This document shows, one piece after another, positions 1 to 7,800 of a DNA stretch of 64,000 bases; position 1 is the stretch's first letter; each line of letters starts with the position of its first letter. A program made the position numbers and the translations under genes. Under the pieces are notes generated by a model that saw only the letters and a list, made by a program, of their open reading frames with translations, searched no databases and had not been told where the DNA came from. The DNA comes from Clostridia bacterium (GTDB lineage Bacteria > Bacillota > Clostridia > Christensenellales > Maliibacteriaceae): assembly GCA_017431145.1 (NCBI GenBank), contig JAFRLQ010000135.1, positions 186,001 through 250,000 of the forward strand, given 5' to 3'.

Positions 1-791
1 AGGAAAATCGTGACGATGTTGATCAGTTCATTCTGTGCTGTTTTGTTCAGGCGTTCGACAACTCCGCTTTCTCTGAACAGGTTGCCGAGCATCAGCATGC
101 CGATCAAAGTCGCGGCATCCGGAAGAATCAGGGAGACAATGATCGTTACAGCGATCGGGAAAATGATCTTTTCAAGTTTCGATACCTGTCTCAACTGTCC
201 CATTTTCACCCGGCGTTCCTGTTTCGTCGTCAGTGCTTTCATGATCGGCGGCTGAATGAAAGGCACAAGCGCCATATACATATACGCCGCGACCGCAATC
301 GGTCCGAGAAGATCAGGTGCCAGTTTGGATGTTACGAAAATCGCAGTAGGGCCATCCGCTCCGCCGATAATACCGATCGAGCCTGCTTCCTTCAAAGAGA
401 ATCCAAAGATCAAAGCAAGGAAGAATGCCATATAAACACCGAGCTGAGCAGCGGCGCCAAGAAGCATGCTTTTCGGATTCGCAATCAGCGGACTGAAGTC
501 CGTCATACATCCGATTCCAAGGAAGATCAGCGGCGGATAGATTCCAAGTTTAACTCCCATATAAAGCCAATGCAGCAGTCCTTCTTCGCCCGTTGAAGCA
601 AGGTTTGCAAGCGGAAGGTTCGCTAACAGCATGCCGAATGCGATCGGCAGCAGCAAAAGTGGCTCATATTCTTTTGCAATTGCGAAGTAAATCAGTACAC
701 ACGCAACTCCCAGCATGATTACATTGCCAATCGTAATCGCAGAAAGTCCCATGCCCTGCCAAAACTCCGCTAATGAAAACGTAACTGACAT
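1..791 (-). CDS. Na+-translocating decarboxylase beta subunit (partial, C-terminus cut by window edge)
   Basis: Beta subunit of a biotin-dependent, sodium-pumping decarboxylase (oxaloacetate, glutaconyl-CoA or methylmalonyl-CoA type). It is the membrane protein that decarboxylates carboxybiotin and exports Na+. About 263 residues are visible: hydrophobic helices from residue 20 onward, and the family hallmark [13 protein letters not shown] near residue 140, which holds the conserved Asp needed for Na+ transport. The ATG at 791 follows an AAAGGGG ribosome site. It is the last visible gene after the gamma subunit and biotin carrier, so the three probably form one complex. The substrate-specific carboxyltransferase (alpha) is not in this window, so the substrate cannot be named. 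Confidence 0.92.
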   Translation of the reverse strand, partial: MSVTFSLAEFWQGMGLSAITIGNVIMLGVACVLIYFAIAKEYEPLLLLPIAFGMLLANLPLANLASTGEEGLLHWLYMGVKLGIYPPLIFLGIGCMTDFSPLIANPKSMLLGAAAQLGVYMAFFLALIFGFSLKEAGSIGIIGGADGPTAIFVTSKLAPDLLGPIAVAAYMYMALVPFIQPPIMKALTTKQERRVKMGQLRQVSKLEKIIFPIAVTIIVSLILPDAATLIGMLMLGNLFRESGVVERLNKTAQNELINIVTIF

Positions 792-826
792 GAAGCCGTT
801 TCCCCTTTCTCTAGACTACACGCTGC

Positions 827-1180
827 TTATTCGATCACAGCAAGAAGGTCTCCGCTCTTTACCATAGCTCCCTGAGCAGTGTGCACCTGTGCTACGGTTC
901 CGTCACAAGGGCTAAGAAGTTCATTCTCCATTTTCATCGCTTCAAGGATAAACAGCAGGTCTCCGGATTTCACTTTCTGTCCGGGCTGGACGCAAACGCG
1001 CAGAATCGTACCGGGCATCGGGCAGGTAACCTGCTCAGCATTCGCTCTGGGAGCGGCTGCAGGGGCTGCCGGTGCAGGAGCAGGAGCAGCAGCAGGAGCT
1101 GCGCTCGGGGAAACCGTACCGGCTTCCGCAACTTCCACTTCATAATTCACGCCATTGATGGTTACAAGGTATTTGCTCAT
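827..1180 (-). CDS. Biotinyl carrier subunit of Na+-pumping decarboxylase
   Basis: Small biotin carrier (117 aa) that moves the carboxyl group between the carboxyltransferase and the membrane beta subunit. The C-terminal half is a biotinyl domain with the canonical EAMKMEN motif, whose second Lys is biotinylated. A flexible Ala/Pro-rich linker (APAPAAPAAAP-like) separates it from the N-terminal segment MSKYLVTING. I chose the ATG at 1180 because GGAGG lies 8 bases upstream; a start five codons earlier would put that GGAGG inside the gene. It sits between the gamma and beta genes. It resembles GcdC/MmdC-type free carriers rather than the OadA fusion. Confidence 0.9.
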   Translation of the reverse strand: MSKYLVTINGVNYEVEVAEAGTVSPSAAPAAAPAPAPAAPAAAPRANAEQVTCPMPGTILRVCVQPGQKVKSGDLLFILEAMKMENELLSPCDGTVAQVHTAQGAMVKSGDLLAVIE

Positions 1181-1207
1181 TCTATGTTCCTCCATTTGAT
1201 ATGATGA

Positions 1208-1492
1208 TCAGACGCGTTTCACATCTCTGATAATTAATTGGCCGACATCTTTATTCAACGCCTGGGCAAGCGCAGCGGTAATCGCCGCCAAAGCTTCAGG
1301 TGTCAGGTCCTGACCTGCAGGTAAACTTGCGGCAGGCGCAGGTGCTAATTCAGGTACTTCTTTTGCAGGTTTCAGCTTGTTGATCTGGTTTGTGACCAAT
1401 GATATCAAACGAATCATGAAAATCAGTAACGCTAAAACGACAAAAACCATGCCGAAGCCGAGCACGAAAACCAAAAGCCCGCTTTTAACCAT
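1208..1492 (-). CDS. OadG-like decarboxylase gamma subunit
   Basis: Small membrane subunit (94 aa) that in this family holds the decarboxylase complex together. There is one N-terminal transmembrane helix (about residues 5-30, LLVFVLGFGMVFVVLALLIF), then a charged segment, an Ala/Pro-rich linker and a short C-terminal helix. Length and layout fit the OadG/MmdD family. It is the first gene of the visible gamma-carrier-beta trio, 27 bases before the carrier. Low-complexity small proteins of this type are hard to identify alone; the neighbours make the call firm. Confidence 0.82.
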   Translation of the reverse strand: MVKSGLLVFVLGFGMVFVVLALLIFMIRLISLVTNQINKLKPAKEVPELAPAPAASLPAGQDLTPEALAAITAALAQALNKDVGQLIIRDVKRV

Positions 1493-1559
1493 TCATTTCA
1501 CTCCCTTGCTAAGTTAATGTTTATCGTTAATGACTGTAAGCCATTATAACCGAAACAGT

Positions 1560-2291
1560 TCACTGAACCGCCATTTCATTGAAATTCAAAGCCTTTCTTA
1601 ACTCTGCCAGTTCAGATTCCGTCAATTCTCTCCATTGTCCGGGCTTCAATCCTTTCAGGCTCAGAGGTCCCGCTGAGATCCGGACCAGTCTGACCACCCT
1701 GCACCCGACTGTTTCAAGCATTTTTCTTATCTGCCTGTTTCTTCCTTCATGGATCGTGATCTCCAGTTTTTCATGTATCCCTTCTGTCTGGATACGGATC
1801 ACTTTCGCAGGTGCGGTCCGTCGCTCGTCAATGACAACGCCTCTGCGCAGCCTTTGTATCGCCTCGCCCGTAACATGTCCTTCGATACTCGCAACATAGG
1901 TCTTCTGGATGCCGTATTTCGGATGTGTCATTCGAAGAGCAAGCTCTCCGTCGTTTGTCAGCAAAAGAAGGCCCTCACTGTTCATATCAAGCCTTCCGAC
2001 AGGATAAAGTCTCTCCGGTATTCCGGAAATTACATCCGCAATGCACTTTCTTCCTTTTTCATCAGAATTCGTACACACGATCCCGCGGGGTTTGTAATAC
2101 ATGACGGTCATGGATCTCTGAGAAAGCTTGACGATCTTTCCATCAACCCTTATCTCGTCATCCTCACTGACTTTTTTCCCCATGGAGAGAATGATTTCTC
2201 CATTGACCATCACGCGTCCATCGGAAATCATCTGTTCAGATTTTCTTCTGGAAGCAATGCCGGCTTTCGCCAGATAATGCTGTAAACGCAT
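1560..2291 (-). CDS. rluB: RluB/RsuA-family pseudouridine synthase
   Basis: Converts a specific rRNA uridine to pseudouridine; RluB acts on helix 89 of 23S rRNA. An S4 RNA-binding domain occupies residues 1-60 (RLQHYLAKAGIASRRKSEQ), followed by the catalytic domain with the active-site motif GRLDMNSEGLLLLTNDG and the late motif EGRNRQIRKM. 243 aa, normal for the family. The ATG at 2291 is preceded by GGAGGG; an upstream TTG in frame would contain that site. It follows scpB, as in many Bacillota. RluB versus RsuA/RluF cannot be fully separated by eye. Confidence 0.88.
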   Translation of the reverse strand: MRLQHYLAKAGIASRRKSEQMISDGRVMVNGEIILSMGKKVSEDDEIRVDGKIVKLSQRSMTVMYYKPRGIVCTNSDEKGRKCIADVISGIPERLYPVGRLDMNSEGLLLLTNDGELALRMTHPKYGIQKTYVASIEGHVTGEAIQRLRRGVVIDERRTAPAKVIRIQTEGIHEKLEITIHEGRNRQIRKMLETVGCRVVRLVRISAGPLSLKGLKPGQWRELTESELAELRKALNFNEMAVQ

Positions 2292-2303
2292 TTCGCCCTC
2301 CAA

Positions 2304-2425
2304 CGCGGCATTTCAATGTGTCTGTTTCTAATAGAACATACATATTGATTATAAACCGATATCCCAAAAAAGTGTATAGTCATTCGGTCCGAAAATCTTC
2401 CCCCGCGGGGTACCGGACCGGCGCA
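2304..2425 (-). promoter_or_regulatory. Possible internal promoter between scpB and rluB
   Basis: This 122-base gap holds a TATAAT (reverse complement at 2348-2353) with a weak TACACT 17 bases upstream. A G+C-rich foldback around 2400-2410 (CCCCGCGGGG) sits inside an imperfect CGGTCCG/CGGACCG stem. It could give rluB a private promoter, but the -35 is poor and the stem lacks an adjacent T-run. Confidence 0.3.
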
Positions 2426-2977
2426 TCAGACCGTCATCTCGTCAGGAACCAGTTCCTCTCTGTTCGGAAGATCGCTCAGATCTTCAAGCGAAAAATGCCT
2501 GAGAAATAAATCTGTTGTCCCGAACAGGATCGGTCTTCCGATCGATTCCTTTCTTCCGACTTCTCTGATCAGGCCTTTCGTCATCAAAGAAGAAACAACG
2601 TACTCGCATCTCACGCCGCGGATCTGCTCGATCTCGTTTCTTGTGATCGGCTGCCTGTATGCAATGATCGACAGCGTTTCGAGCGCGGCTTGAGACAGTG
2701 TCTGTTTTCTCAGCGGTTCGCCCATCCTGTCAATGTATGAAGCAAATTCGGGTTTTGTGCACATCTGTACCTTCTCGGCAAACCGGACGACGCCGAGACC
2801 CCTGTCTCCTTCCTCAAGAGACGCGATCAGATACGACACCGCAGCATCCGCCTCTTCTTCACTGATTTCCATGATCTGAGCAAGATCACCGATCGTCAGT
2901 GGATCACCTGATACATACAGAAGCGCCTCTATGGCAGCAGCATACTGTTTCCGTCTATTGTTCTCATTCGTTTCCAT
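2426..2977 (-). CDS. scpB: Segregation and condensation protein ScpB
   Basis: Winged-helix partner of ScpA in the SMC condensin complex that compacts and segregates chromosomes. 183 aa from the chosen start. The ScpB signatures AAIEALLYVSGDPLTIGDLA (near the N-terminus) and LETLSIIAYRQPITRNEIEQ (middle) are clear. The ATG at 2977 has AAGGGG nine bases upstream and overlaps the end of scpA by 14 bases, suggesting translational coupling. A GTG at 2995 is possible but would contain that ribosome site. Confidence 0.95.
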   Translation of the reverse strand: METNENNRRKQYAAAIEALLYVSGDPLTIGDLAQIMEISEEEADAAVSYLIASLEEGDRGLGVVRFAEKVQMCTKPEFASYIDRMGEPLRKQTLSQAALETLSIIAYRQPITRNEIEQIRGVRCEYVVSSLMTKGLIREVGRKESIGRPILFGTTDLFLRHFSLEDLSDLPNREELVPDEMTV

Positions 2978-3713
2978 CAGTCCCATCCCCTTCACGCCAC
3001 GTCAGCATTATCTCCCGGAACAGCCCCTTCTGAAGCACCTGCAGGTTCCCGTTTCTGATCATTTCCAGCATTGCGATAAAGGTCACGACAATCTCTTCTC
3101 TTGTGACTGCGTCATCAAAAAGTTCTGAAAATGCAACCTGCTTCTTTTTCCTGATCGTTTTACGAAGATAAACCATCCGGTTTGTAACGGTGAACACTTC
3201 CCGCCGGATCACCCTTTCGCGTATCTGATCCGCTTCTTCCGTTTTGCGCAGCAGAACGTTCTCAAACGCATCAAACAGCGATTCGGCAGTGACTCCTGTA
3301 AGATCAAGCTCCGGGGCTTTGAAAGAGAGTTCTTCGGGAAGCTTGTACCTTCTGCCCGCTCCTTCGCTTTCCAGCGATCTCATATCCAGCGATACGTTTT
3401 TGATCATTTCATACAGCTGCAGCTGCCGGATGATTTGTTCCTCCGGGGACAATTCATCTTCTCCGTCTTCTTCAACGGCAGGCGGTTTCGGCAACAGGGA
3501 ACGGGATTTGATTTCGATCAGCGTCGCTGCCATCGTAATGAATTCACCTGCGATCTCCATGTCAAATGCCTCTGCAGTGCGTATGATCGACAGGTACTGC
3601 TCCGTTATCTGCGAAACGAAGATATCCTCGATCCTTACCTCTGCAACACGGATCAGATGAAGCAGAAGATCGAGAGGGCCTTCAAACGCATCGAGTTTCA
3701 CAACAACTTCCAT
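2964..3713 (-). CDS. scpA: Segregation and condensation protein ScpA
   Basis: Kleisin subunit that bridges SMC heads in bacterial condensin. 249 aa, usual size. The N-terminal kleisin signature FEGPLDLLLHLIRVAEVRIEDI is followed by EYLSIIRTAEAFDMEIAGEFI-type helices and a C-terminal winged-helix segment (VAFSELFDDAVTREEIVVTF). Starts at the ATG after GAGGG. Lies 14 bases after the M50 protease gene and overlaps scpB. Confidence 0.95.
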   Translation of the reverse strand: MEVVVKLDAFEGPLDLLLHLIRVAEVRIEDIFVSQITEQYLSIIRTAEAFDMEIAGEFITMAATLIEIKSRSLLPKPPAVEEDGEDELSPEEQIIRQLQLYEMIKNVSLDMRSLESEGAGRRYKLPEELSFKAPELDLTGVTAESLFDAFENVLLRKTEEADQIRERVIRREVFTVTNRMVYLRKTIRKKKQVAFSELFDDAVTREEIVVTFIAMLEMIRNGNLQVLQKGLFREIMLTWREGDGTDGNE

Positions 3714-3727
3714 ACTGTACCCTCATT

Positions 3728-4366
3728 TCAAAACCGGAATAAACGACCGGTCAGAAGATTGATCGGAAGATTGATCAGAGATGCAACAAAGCCGACAAGC
3801 CTCGACGTTACCCCTGTGAAAAAAAGGAGGATCAGAATCAGATACCCGTATTTATCCATAAAAGCAAAGAAACGGTTGGACGGGTGCTTCGCCAATCCTT
3901 TGATCACCTTATAACCATCAAGCGGCGGAAAAGGAAGCAGATTAAAAGAAAACAATAGGGCATTCCACGTTGTGCACGGGATCAGTATCTTTGAAAGCAC
4001 ATCACCCGTATGCCCGGTCGAAATGACCAGACGGAGAAGACCGACATAAAGAAGATTCGCTGCCACGGCTACAGAAAGATTAGCAAGCGGCCCCGCAACT
4101 GCCACGAGAACACTGTCTCTGCGTATTTTCTTGAAATAGGAAGGATTGATCCTTACAGGTTTTCCCCACCCGAATCCGGCGATCAGCAGCATGATCGTCC
4201 CGATCGGGTCCATGTGCGAAAGAGGGTCAAGCGTCACCCTGCCCATCATGCGGGGCGTCGGGTCTCCGAGAGCGTCCGCGACTTTCGCATGTGCAAATTC
4301 ATGGATCGTAAAACCGATAATAATCCCAGGCAAAGAATATAGGATATTCAATAAAACATTCAGCAT
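3728..4366 (-). CDS. Site-2-protease-type (M50) membrane metalloprotease
   Basis: Integral membrane zinc protease of the short M50 family (212 aa). Zinc ligands are visible: HEFAH at residues 22-26 and the distal motif NLLPFPPLDGYKV, whose Asp is the third ligand. Several hydrophobic helices span the protein. The same gene is commonly found just before scpA in Bacillota; its substrate is unknown. First gene of the operon, behind the strong promoter at 4411-4439. Confidence 0.9.
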   Translation of the reverse strand: MLNVLLNILYSLPGIIIGFTIHEFAHAKVADALGDPTPRMMGRVTLDPLSHMDPIGTIMLLIAGFGWGKPVRINPSYFKKIRRDSVLVAVAGPLANLSVAVAANLLYVGLLRLVISTGHTGDVLSKILIPCTTWNALLFSFNLLPFPPLDGYKVIKGLAKHPSNRFFAFMDKYGYLILILLFFTGVTSRLVGFVASLINLPINLLTGRLFRF

Positions 4367-4410
4367 AGCCTTGCCTTGATCCTTTCATGAATTGCATGCA
4401 TAACAGATTT

Positions 4411-4439
4411 ATTATATTCGACTCATTTCTTTCATGCAA
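4411..4439 (-). promoter_or_regulatory. Sigma-A-type promoter of the M50-scpA-scpB operon
   Basis: On the minus strand, TTGCAT (4434-4439), a 17-base spacer, then TATAAT (4411-4416), about 45 bases upstream of the M50 protease start. Confidence 0.75.
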
Positions 4440-4512
4440 ACGATGAGCGCGTCGAAAATCAGGCTGCAGACAGCAGCACAGTCCTGCAGTTCGGTTCACT
4501 TTATTTCATTCA

Positions 4513-4535
4513 AAGAAAAAACCGCTTTCGCGGCT
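4513..4535 (-). terminator. Rho-independent terminator after the GNAT gene
   Basis: On the minus strand, CCGCGAAAGCGG folds into a short hairpin with a stable GAAA loop, followed at once by TTTTTT. It ends the GNAT transcript before the M50 promoter. Confidence 0.82.
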
Positions 4536-4572
4536 TTTCGTTTATCTGTACTGCTGCACGAAAACATTCACG

Positions 4573-5040
4573 TCACAGAATCGTTTCCATGCCGATCTTT
4601 TGTTTCTTCATCCCCATAGCTTCATAAAAACGCAGCGCATCGGGATTCAGGCTCCAGACATTCAGCGTCACGTTGTAAAACCCGTTTTCACGCGCATATT
4701 CAACGACATGTTCATAAAGCGCTTTCCCAACGTGCATTCCCCTGCACTGTTCATCCACACAAAGATCATCTATATACAGTGTCTTTATTTCTGTCCGCAT
4801 CCTGTCGTGCAGGATCTGTTCAAAAACACAAAATGCATATCCCACTGTCACATCATCATCGTCTGCCGCAACAAAAATCGGGTTTTTGCTGTCAAGAATC
4901 ATCCCGGAAAGCTGCTCTTTTGAATACTTTGTCGCCAGATTGAAAATATCCGGCCTGCCCCGGTGATGGATCTCGTTCACCTGGCACAGAAGTGTCATGA
5001 TCCGATCGATGTCTTTTTCTTTCGCCCTGCGTATCTGCAT
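4573..5040 (-). CDS. GNAT-family N-acetyltransferase
   Basis: Predicted acetyl-CoA-dependent N-acetyltransferase, substrate unknown (155 aa). Typical GNAT order: N-terminal IRRAKEKDIDRIMTLL, strands near the middle with IDDLCVDEQ, the acetyl-CoA pyrophosphate loop QCRGMHVGKALYEHVV, and the C-terminal LNPDALRFYEAMGMKKQ. Two ATGs occur in tandem; the second (5040) has better spacing from AGGA. Single gene between a divergent amidohydrolase and its own terminator. Confidence 0.85.
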   Translation of the reverse strand: MQIRRAKEKDIDRIMTLLCQVNEIHHRGRPDIFNLATKYSKEQLSGMILDSKNPIFVAADDDDVTVGYAFCVFEQILHDRMRTEIKTLYIDDLCVDEQCRGMHVGKALYEHVVEYARENGFYNVTLNVWSLNPDALRFYEAMGMKKQKIGMETIL

Positions 5041-5059
5041 CATAGTTCCTTTCTGTCCC

Positions 5060-5088
5060 GTGACAAAAGCAATGCTGCTAATTATAAT
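5060..5088 (+). promoter_or_regulatory. Promoter of the amidohydrolase gene
   Basis: GTGACA (5060-5065), 17-base spacer, TATAAT (5083-5088). Transcription would begin near 5095, so an ATG at 5095 would be almost leaderless. This supports the start at 5116. Confidence 0.78.
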
Positions 5089-5115
5089 ACACTTATGTTT
5101 TCAGAGGTGCCAGTT

Positions 5116-5940
5116 ATGATTATTGATGCTCACACACATTGTTTTCCCGATTCCATTGCCCCGCGTGCAATCCTGAGCCTTCAGAAAAACAGCGGAAACC
5201 TTCGGAACTATACTGACGGAACCGCTTCCGATCTGATCAGGAACATGGATTCTGAAGGTATCGATTATTCGTTTGTATTGAATATCGCGACCAATCCGAA
5301 GCAAATGCATCATGTAAACGCTTTTGCCAAAAGCCTGATTGGCACGCGTCTGATTCCTTTTGCGTCTGTCCATCCCGACAGCCCCGAGATCATGGAGGAA
5401 CTTGAATGGATCAAGGCTTCCGGTATCCCCGGGATCAAGTTCCATCCCGAGTATCAGGGTTTTTTTGTCGATGACGCAAGAATGAAGCCTGTTTATAAAA
5501 AGATCTCAGCGCTTGGTCTGATCACGGTGTTTCATGCAGGGTATGACATCGGGTACGGTTTCCCTGTACACGCCTCCCCCGTTCGTATGAGACGGGCGCT
5601 TGCCTGGTTCGACAGCCCGGTCATTGCCGCGCACTGGGGCGGATGGTGCAGCTGGAACGAAGTGCTGAAGCGGCTGTGCGCAACGGACATCCTGTTTGAC
5701 ACATCGTTTTCTCAGGGCACGATGCCGACTCCGATCGCACAGCGCATTCTTGACCGTCATGGAAGTGACCGTATCGTATTCGGCTCAGATTCACCGTGGC
5801 ACAGTCCTTCAATGGATCTCGGCCTGCTTTCTGTCCTCTCGATGGATAAAGCTCAGCTGGACCGGATCCTATGGAAAAACGCACTCTCCCTGCTGGACTA
5901 TGCGCATTATCAGCTTCCCGCGATCAATGACAGTTTGTAA
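5116..5940 (+). CDS. Amidohydrolase-2-type TIM-barrel metal hydrolase
   Basis: Metal-dependent hydrolase or decarboxylase of the amidohydrolase-2 family (274 aa). Metal-binding motifs: the N-terminal IDAHTH, a central IKFHPEYQGF, VFHAGYD and VIAAHWGGW, and a C-terminal FGSDSPWHSPSMDL with the conserved Asp. The substrate is not evident. I start at the ATG at 5116 because AGAGGT lies 7 bases upstream and the promoter maps just before it; an upstream ATG at 5095 is in frame. The 3' end overlaps the convergent Ppx/GppA gene by 31 bases, with no terminator visible between them. Confidence 0.85.
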   Translation: MIIDAHTHCFPDSIAPRAILSLQKNSGNLRNYTDGTASDLIRNMDSEGIDYSFVLNIATNPKQMHHVNAFAKSLIGTRLIPFASVHPDSPEIMEELEWIKASGIPGIKFHPEYQGFFVDDARMKPVYKKISALGLITVFHAGYDIGYGFPVHASPVRMRRALAWFDSPVIAAHWGGWCSWNEVLKRLCATDILFDTSFSQGTMPTPIAQRILDRHGSDRIVFGSDSPWHSPSMDLGLLSVLSMDKAQLDRILWKNALSLLDYAHYQLPAINDSL

Positions 5941-6830
5941 TTCATATAACCGTCCAGGCCGTCTCTCTCGCTGACGCGGATCGTTTTTCGTTTGGACGAT
6001 ATCAAAACCGCCTCTGCTATCAAAGACGCACACGCAATGATATCCGCTCTTTTGGGCATCAGTCCCGGCAGTCCCAGTTTTGTTTCATTGTTTAAACCGC
6101 ACAGTTCCGCCCGTAGTGCATGAACATCGTCGAAAGTCAGAACGGCGTCCTGTATTCTTTCCGGATCATAGTCACGCATTTTGATTTTCATGGAGGCGAG
6201 CGTTGTAAATGTCCCGCCGACTCCGTACATCAAAGCATCCTCCGGGAGCGTTTCCGTCATTTTGCAAAAGGCATTCACAGCATATTCAAGCAAAGCAGCC
6301 TGGTTCTCAGGGGAAACCACTCCGTTTTCATCCGCAAATCTCTGTGTCATCCGCACCGCGCCGATTCTCACGCTTGATGCTGCAGACAGCACCCCGTCCC
6401 TGCCGTAGGATATCTCTGTACTCCCTCCGCCAATATCTGCAACAGCAAAGCACCCAGATCTGTTTCCGGTCACGCCCCGAAACGCAATCGTTGACTCTTT
6501 TTCACCGCTCAGCACCTCGATATCAAGCCCGTGTTTTTTTGCCTTTTCAAGAAAACGCTCCTTGTTGGAAGCTTCGCGCACAGCGCTTGTCGCATAGATG
6601 CCAAGCAACCGTGTTTCTCTCGACTGCGCCTCTTTCACAAACTGGTCAATCGCACGGATCGTCCTCTCCATCGGTTCTTCACCAAGTTCATCCGTATCCG
6701 CCGTGCCTTCTCCGAGTCGTGTCGTGATCAGTTTTTTCTCTGTCACAACAAGAATGCCGCCGCGCTCCTCTCCGATCGCATGCCTTACAGAATTCGTACC
6801 GATATCGATAGCTGAATAAAGATCGCTCAT
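5910..6830 (-). CDS. Ppx/GppA-family phosphatase
   Basis: Exopolyphosphatase or guanosine-pentaphosphate phosphohydrolase family member (306 aa), of the short type lacking the C-terminal HD domain. ASKHA-fold motifs are visible: AIDIGTNSVRHAIGE at the N-terminus (phosphate 1 loop), ATSAVREASN, then VADIGGGSTEIS (phosphate 2 loop) and MYGVGGTFTTLA. Such enzymes trim polyphosphate or (p)ppGpp. A PPK2 kinase is encoded about 29 kb away, so the genome handles polyphosphate. The start has GAGGGG upstream. Confidence 0.9.
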   Translation of the reverse strand: MSDLYSAIDIGTNSVRHAIGEERGGILVVTEKKLITTRLGEGTADTDELGEEPMERTIRAIDQFVKEAQSRETRLLGIYATSAVREASNKERFLEKAKKHGLDIEVLSGEKESTIAFRGVTGNRSGCFAVADIGGGSTEISYGRDGVLSAASSVRIGAVRMTQRFADENGVVSPENQAALLEYAVNAFCKMTETLPEDALMYGVGGTFTTLASMKIKMRDYDPERIQDAVLTFDDVHALRAELCGLNNETKLGLPGLMPKRADIIACASLIAEAVLISSKRKTIRVSERDGLDGYMNYKLSLIAGS

Positions 6831-6863
6831 TGTATCCCCTCTTCACGCAACATATATTTCAAT

Positions 6864-6898
6864 TCAAAAAAACAGCCGCACTCCCTCAGAAGCGCGGC
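6864..6898 (-). terminator. Terminator after divIC
   Basis: On the minus strand a GCCGC...GCGGC hairpin with an inner GCTTC/GGAGTGC stem is followed by TGTTTTTTT. It lies between the DivIC and Ppx/GppA genes, so Ppx likely needs read-through or a weak local promoter. Confidence 0.8.
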
Positions 6899-6912
6899 AT
6901 ATAATGTTTCGA

Positions 6913-7209
6913 TTATCCCTGCGGAGTCTCAACGTACAGGATCTCATCTTCGCGGACCCATCCCAGTCTTTCTCTTGCCGTCCGCTCCACACTGTCAAGC
7001 GAACCCGCATCGGCAATCCTGGCATTCAGGTTATCATTGTATTCCTGTGTCTCCTCGATCTGTCTGTCAAGTTCCGCCAGCGTTTCATTCTGCTGTTTCA
7101 GTTTGATCTGTGCCTTTACAAACTGAAACACAAAAACAGTGATCACAAGAAGCATCAGCAACACATAGAAACGGCCGCTGATCTTGATACGAACACGTTT
7201 CTTCTGCAT
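6913..7209 (-). CDS. divIC: DivIC/FtsB-like septum formation initiator
   Basis: Bitopic divisome protein (98 aa). A short basic cytoplasmic N-terminus (MQKKRVRIKISGR) is followed by one transmembrane helix (about 14-33), a coiled coil (LKQQNETLAELDRQIEETQE) and a C-terminal ERTARERLGWVREDEILYVE segment typical of DivIC. In the family it complexes with DivIB and FtsL at the septum. Start chosen at 7209, 8 bases after GGAGG; a start five codons earlier would contain that GGAGG. Confidence 0.88.
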   Translation of the reverse strand: MQKKRVRIKISGRFYVLLMLLVITVFVFQFVKAQIKLKQQNETLAELDRQIEETQEYNDNLNARIADAGSLDSVERTARERLGWVREDEILYVETPQG

Positions 7210-7246
7210 ACCTTTCGCCTCCATTCCGAACTGCTTTCATATAAGA

Positions 7247-7275
7247 ATCATATCACACTCAGTGAACCGTGAAAA
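7247..7275 (-). promoter_or_regulatory. Promoter of divIC
   Basis: Minus strand TTTTCA (7270-7275), 17-base spacer, TATGAT (7247-7252), about 40 bases before the DivIC start. Confidence 0.6.
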
Positions 7276-7322
7276 GAACGAAAACGCTCAATCTTTCATG
7301 GATTTAACGGAATCCTTCTTTC

Positions 7323-7784
7323 TCATTTCAAATGGATCGTCATATATACACGTCCGTCCGCGGTCACGTCTCTTCTCTCTGCTCCGTAGCGTTCCCAGAC
7401 CGACAGGAGTTCGCTGTCCTGATCACGCATCACATCAAAAATCGCTGCCAGATCCATTTTGATCGCCTCATCGACCAGAAGCGTAAACACATCGTTCAGC
7501 GTCTTCTCGTTCTGATACTTCGTGCCGATCCAGAATGAAAGCCGTGCTGAATTTGCGACAACATCTCTGTATGCCAGCATACCCAGTCCGATCGCATGGT
7601 CCCCGTCGACAATGGAAAAGACCTTCGCGCCGTTGCTCCTTGAAAGCGTTGCATAATAATTCTCAAATTCCACCACGCTTCTCGGTGCGCGACCGCTTTT
7701 TATGGATTCTATCAGTTTTTTGTCCGTGTTCAGAATGACAATCAGATCTTCTGACCACTTTCCCTTAACCTGATCAAGAAACAT
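7323..7784 (-). CDS. GNAT-fold-like protein, function unknown
   Basis: 153-residue soluble protein. The order of segments (a central strand AKVFSIVDGDHAIGLGMLAYRDVV, then RLSFWIGTKYQNEKTLNDVF and a C-terminal VWERYGAERR) resembles a GNAT acetyltransferase, but I do not see a clean acetyl-CoA loop, so activity is uncertain. I chose the ATG at 7784, preceded by AAGGAGAAGCGC; longer forms would overlap cysS. It lies 16 bases after cysS and probably shares its T-box-controlled transcript. Confidence 0.55.
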   Translation of the reverse strand: MFLDQVKGKWSEDLIVILNTDKKLIESIKSGRAPRSVVEFENYYATLSRSNGAKVFSIVDGDHAIGLGMLAYRDVVANSARLSFWIGTKYQNEKTLNDVFTLLVDEAIKMDLAAIFDVMRDQDSELLSVWERYGAERRDVTADGRVYMTIHLK

Positions 7785-7800
7785 GCGCTTCTCCTTCTGC

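Noticed and set aside
2395-2425. Rho-independent terminator between scpB and rluB
   Set aside because: The CCCCGCGGGG foldback is strong but has no T-run close behind it on either strand.
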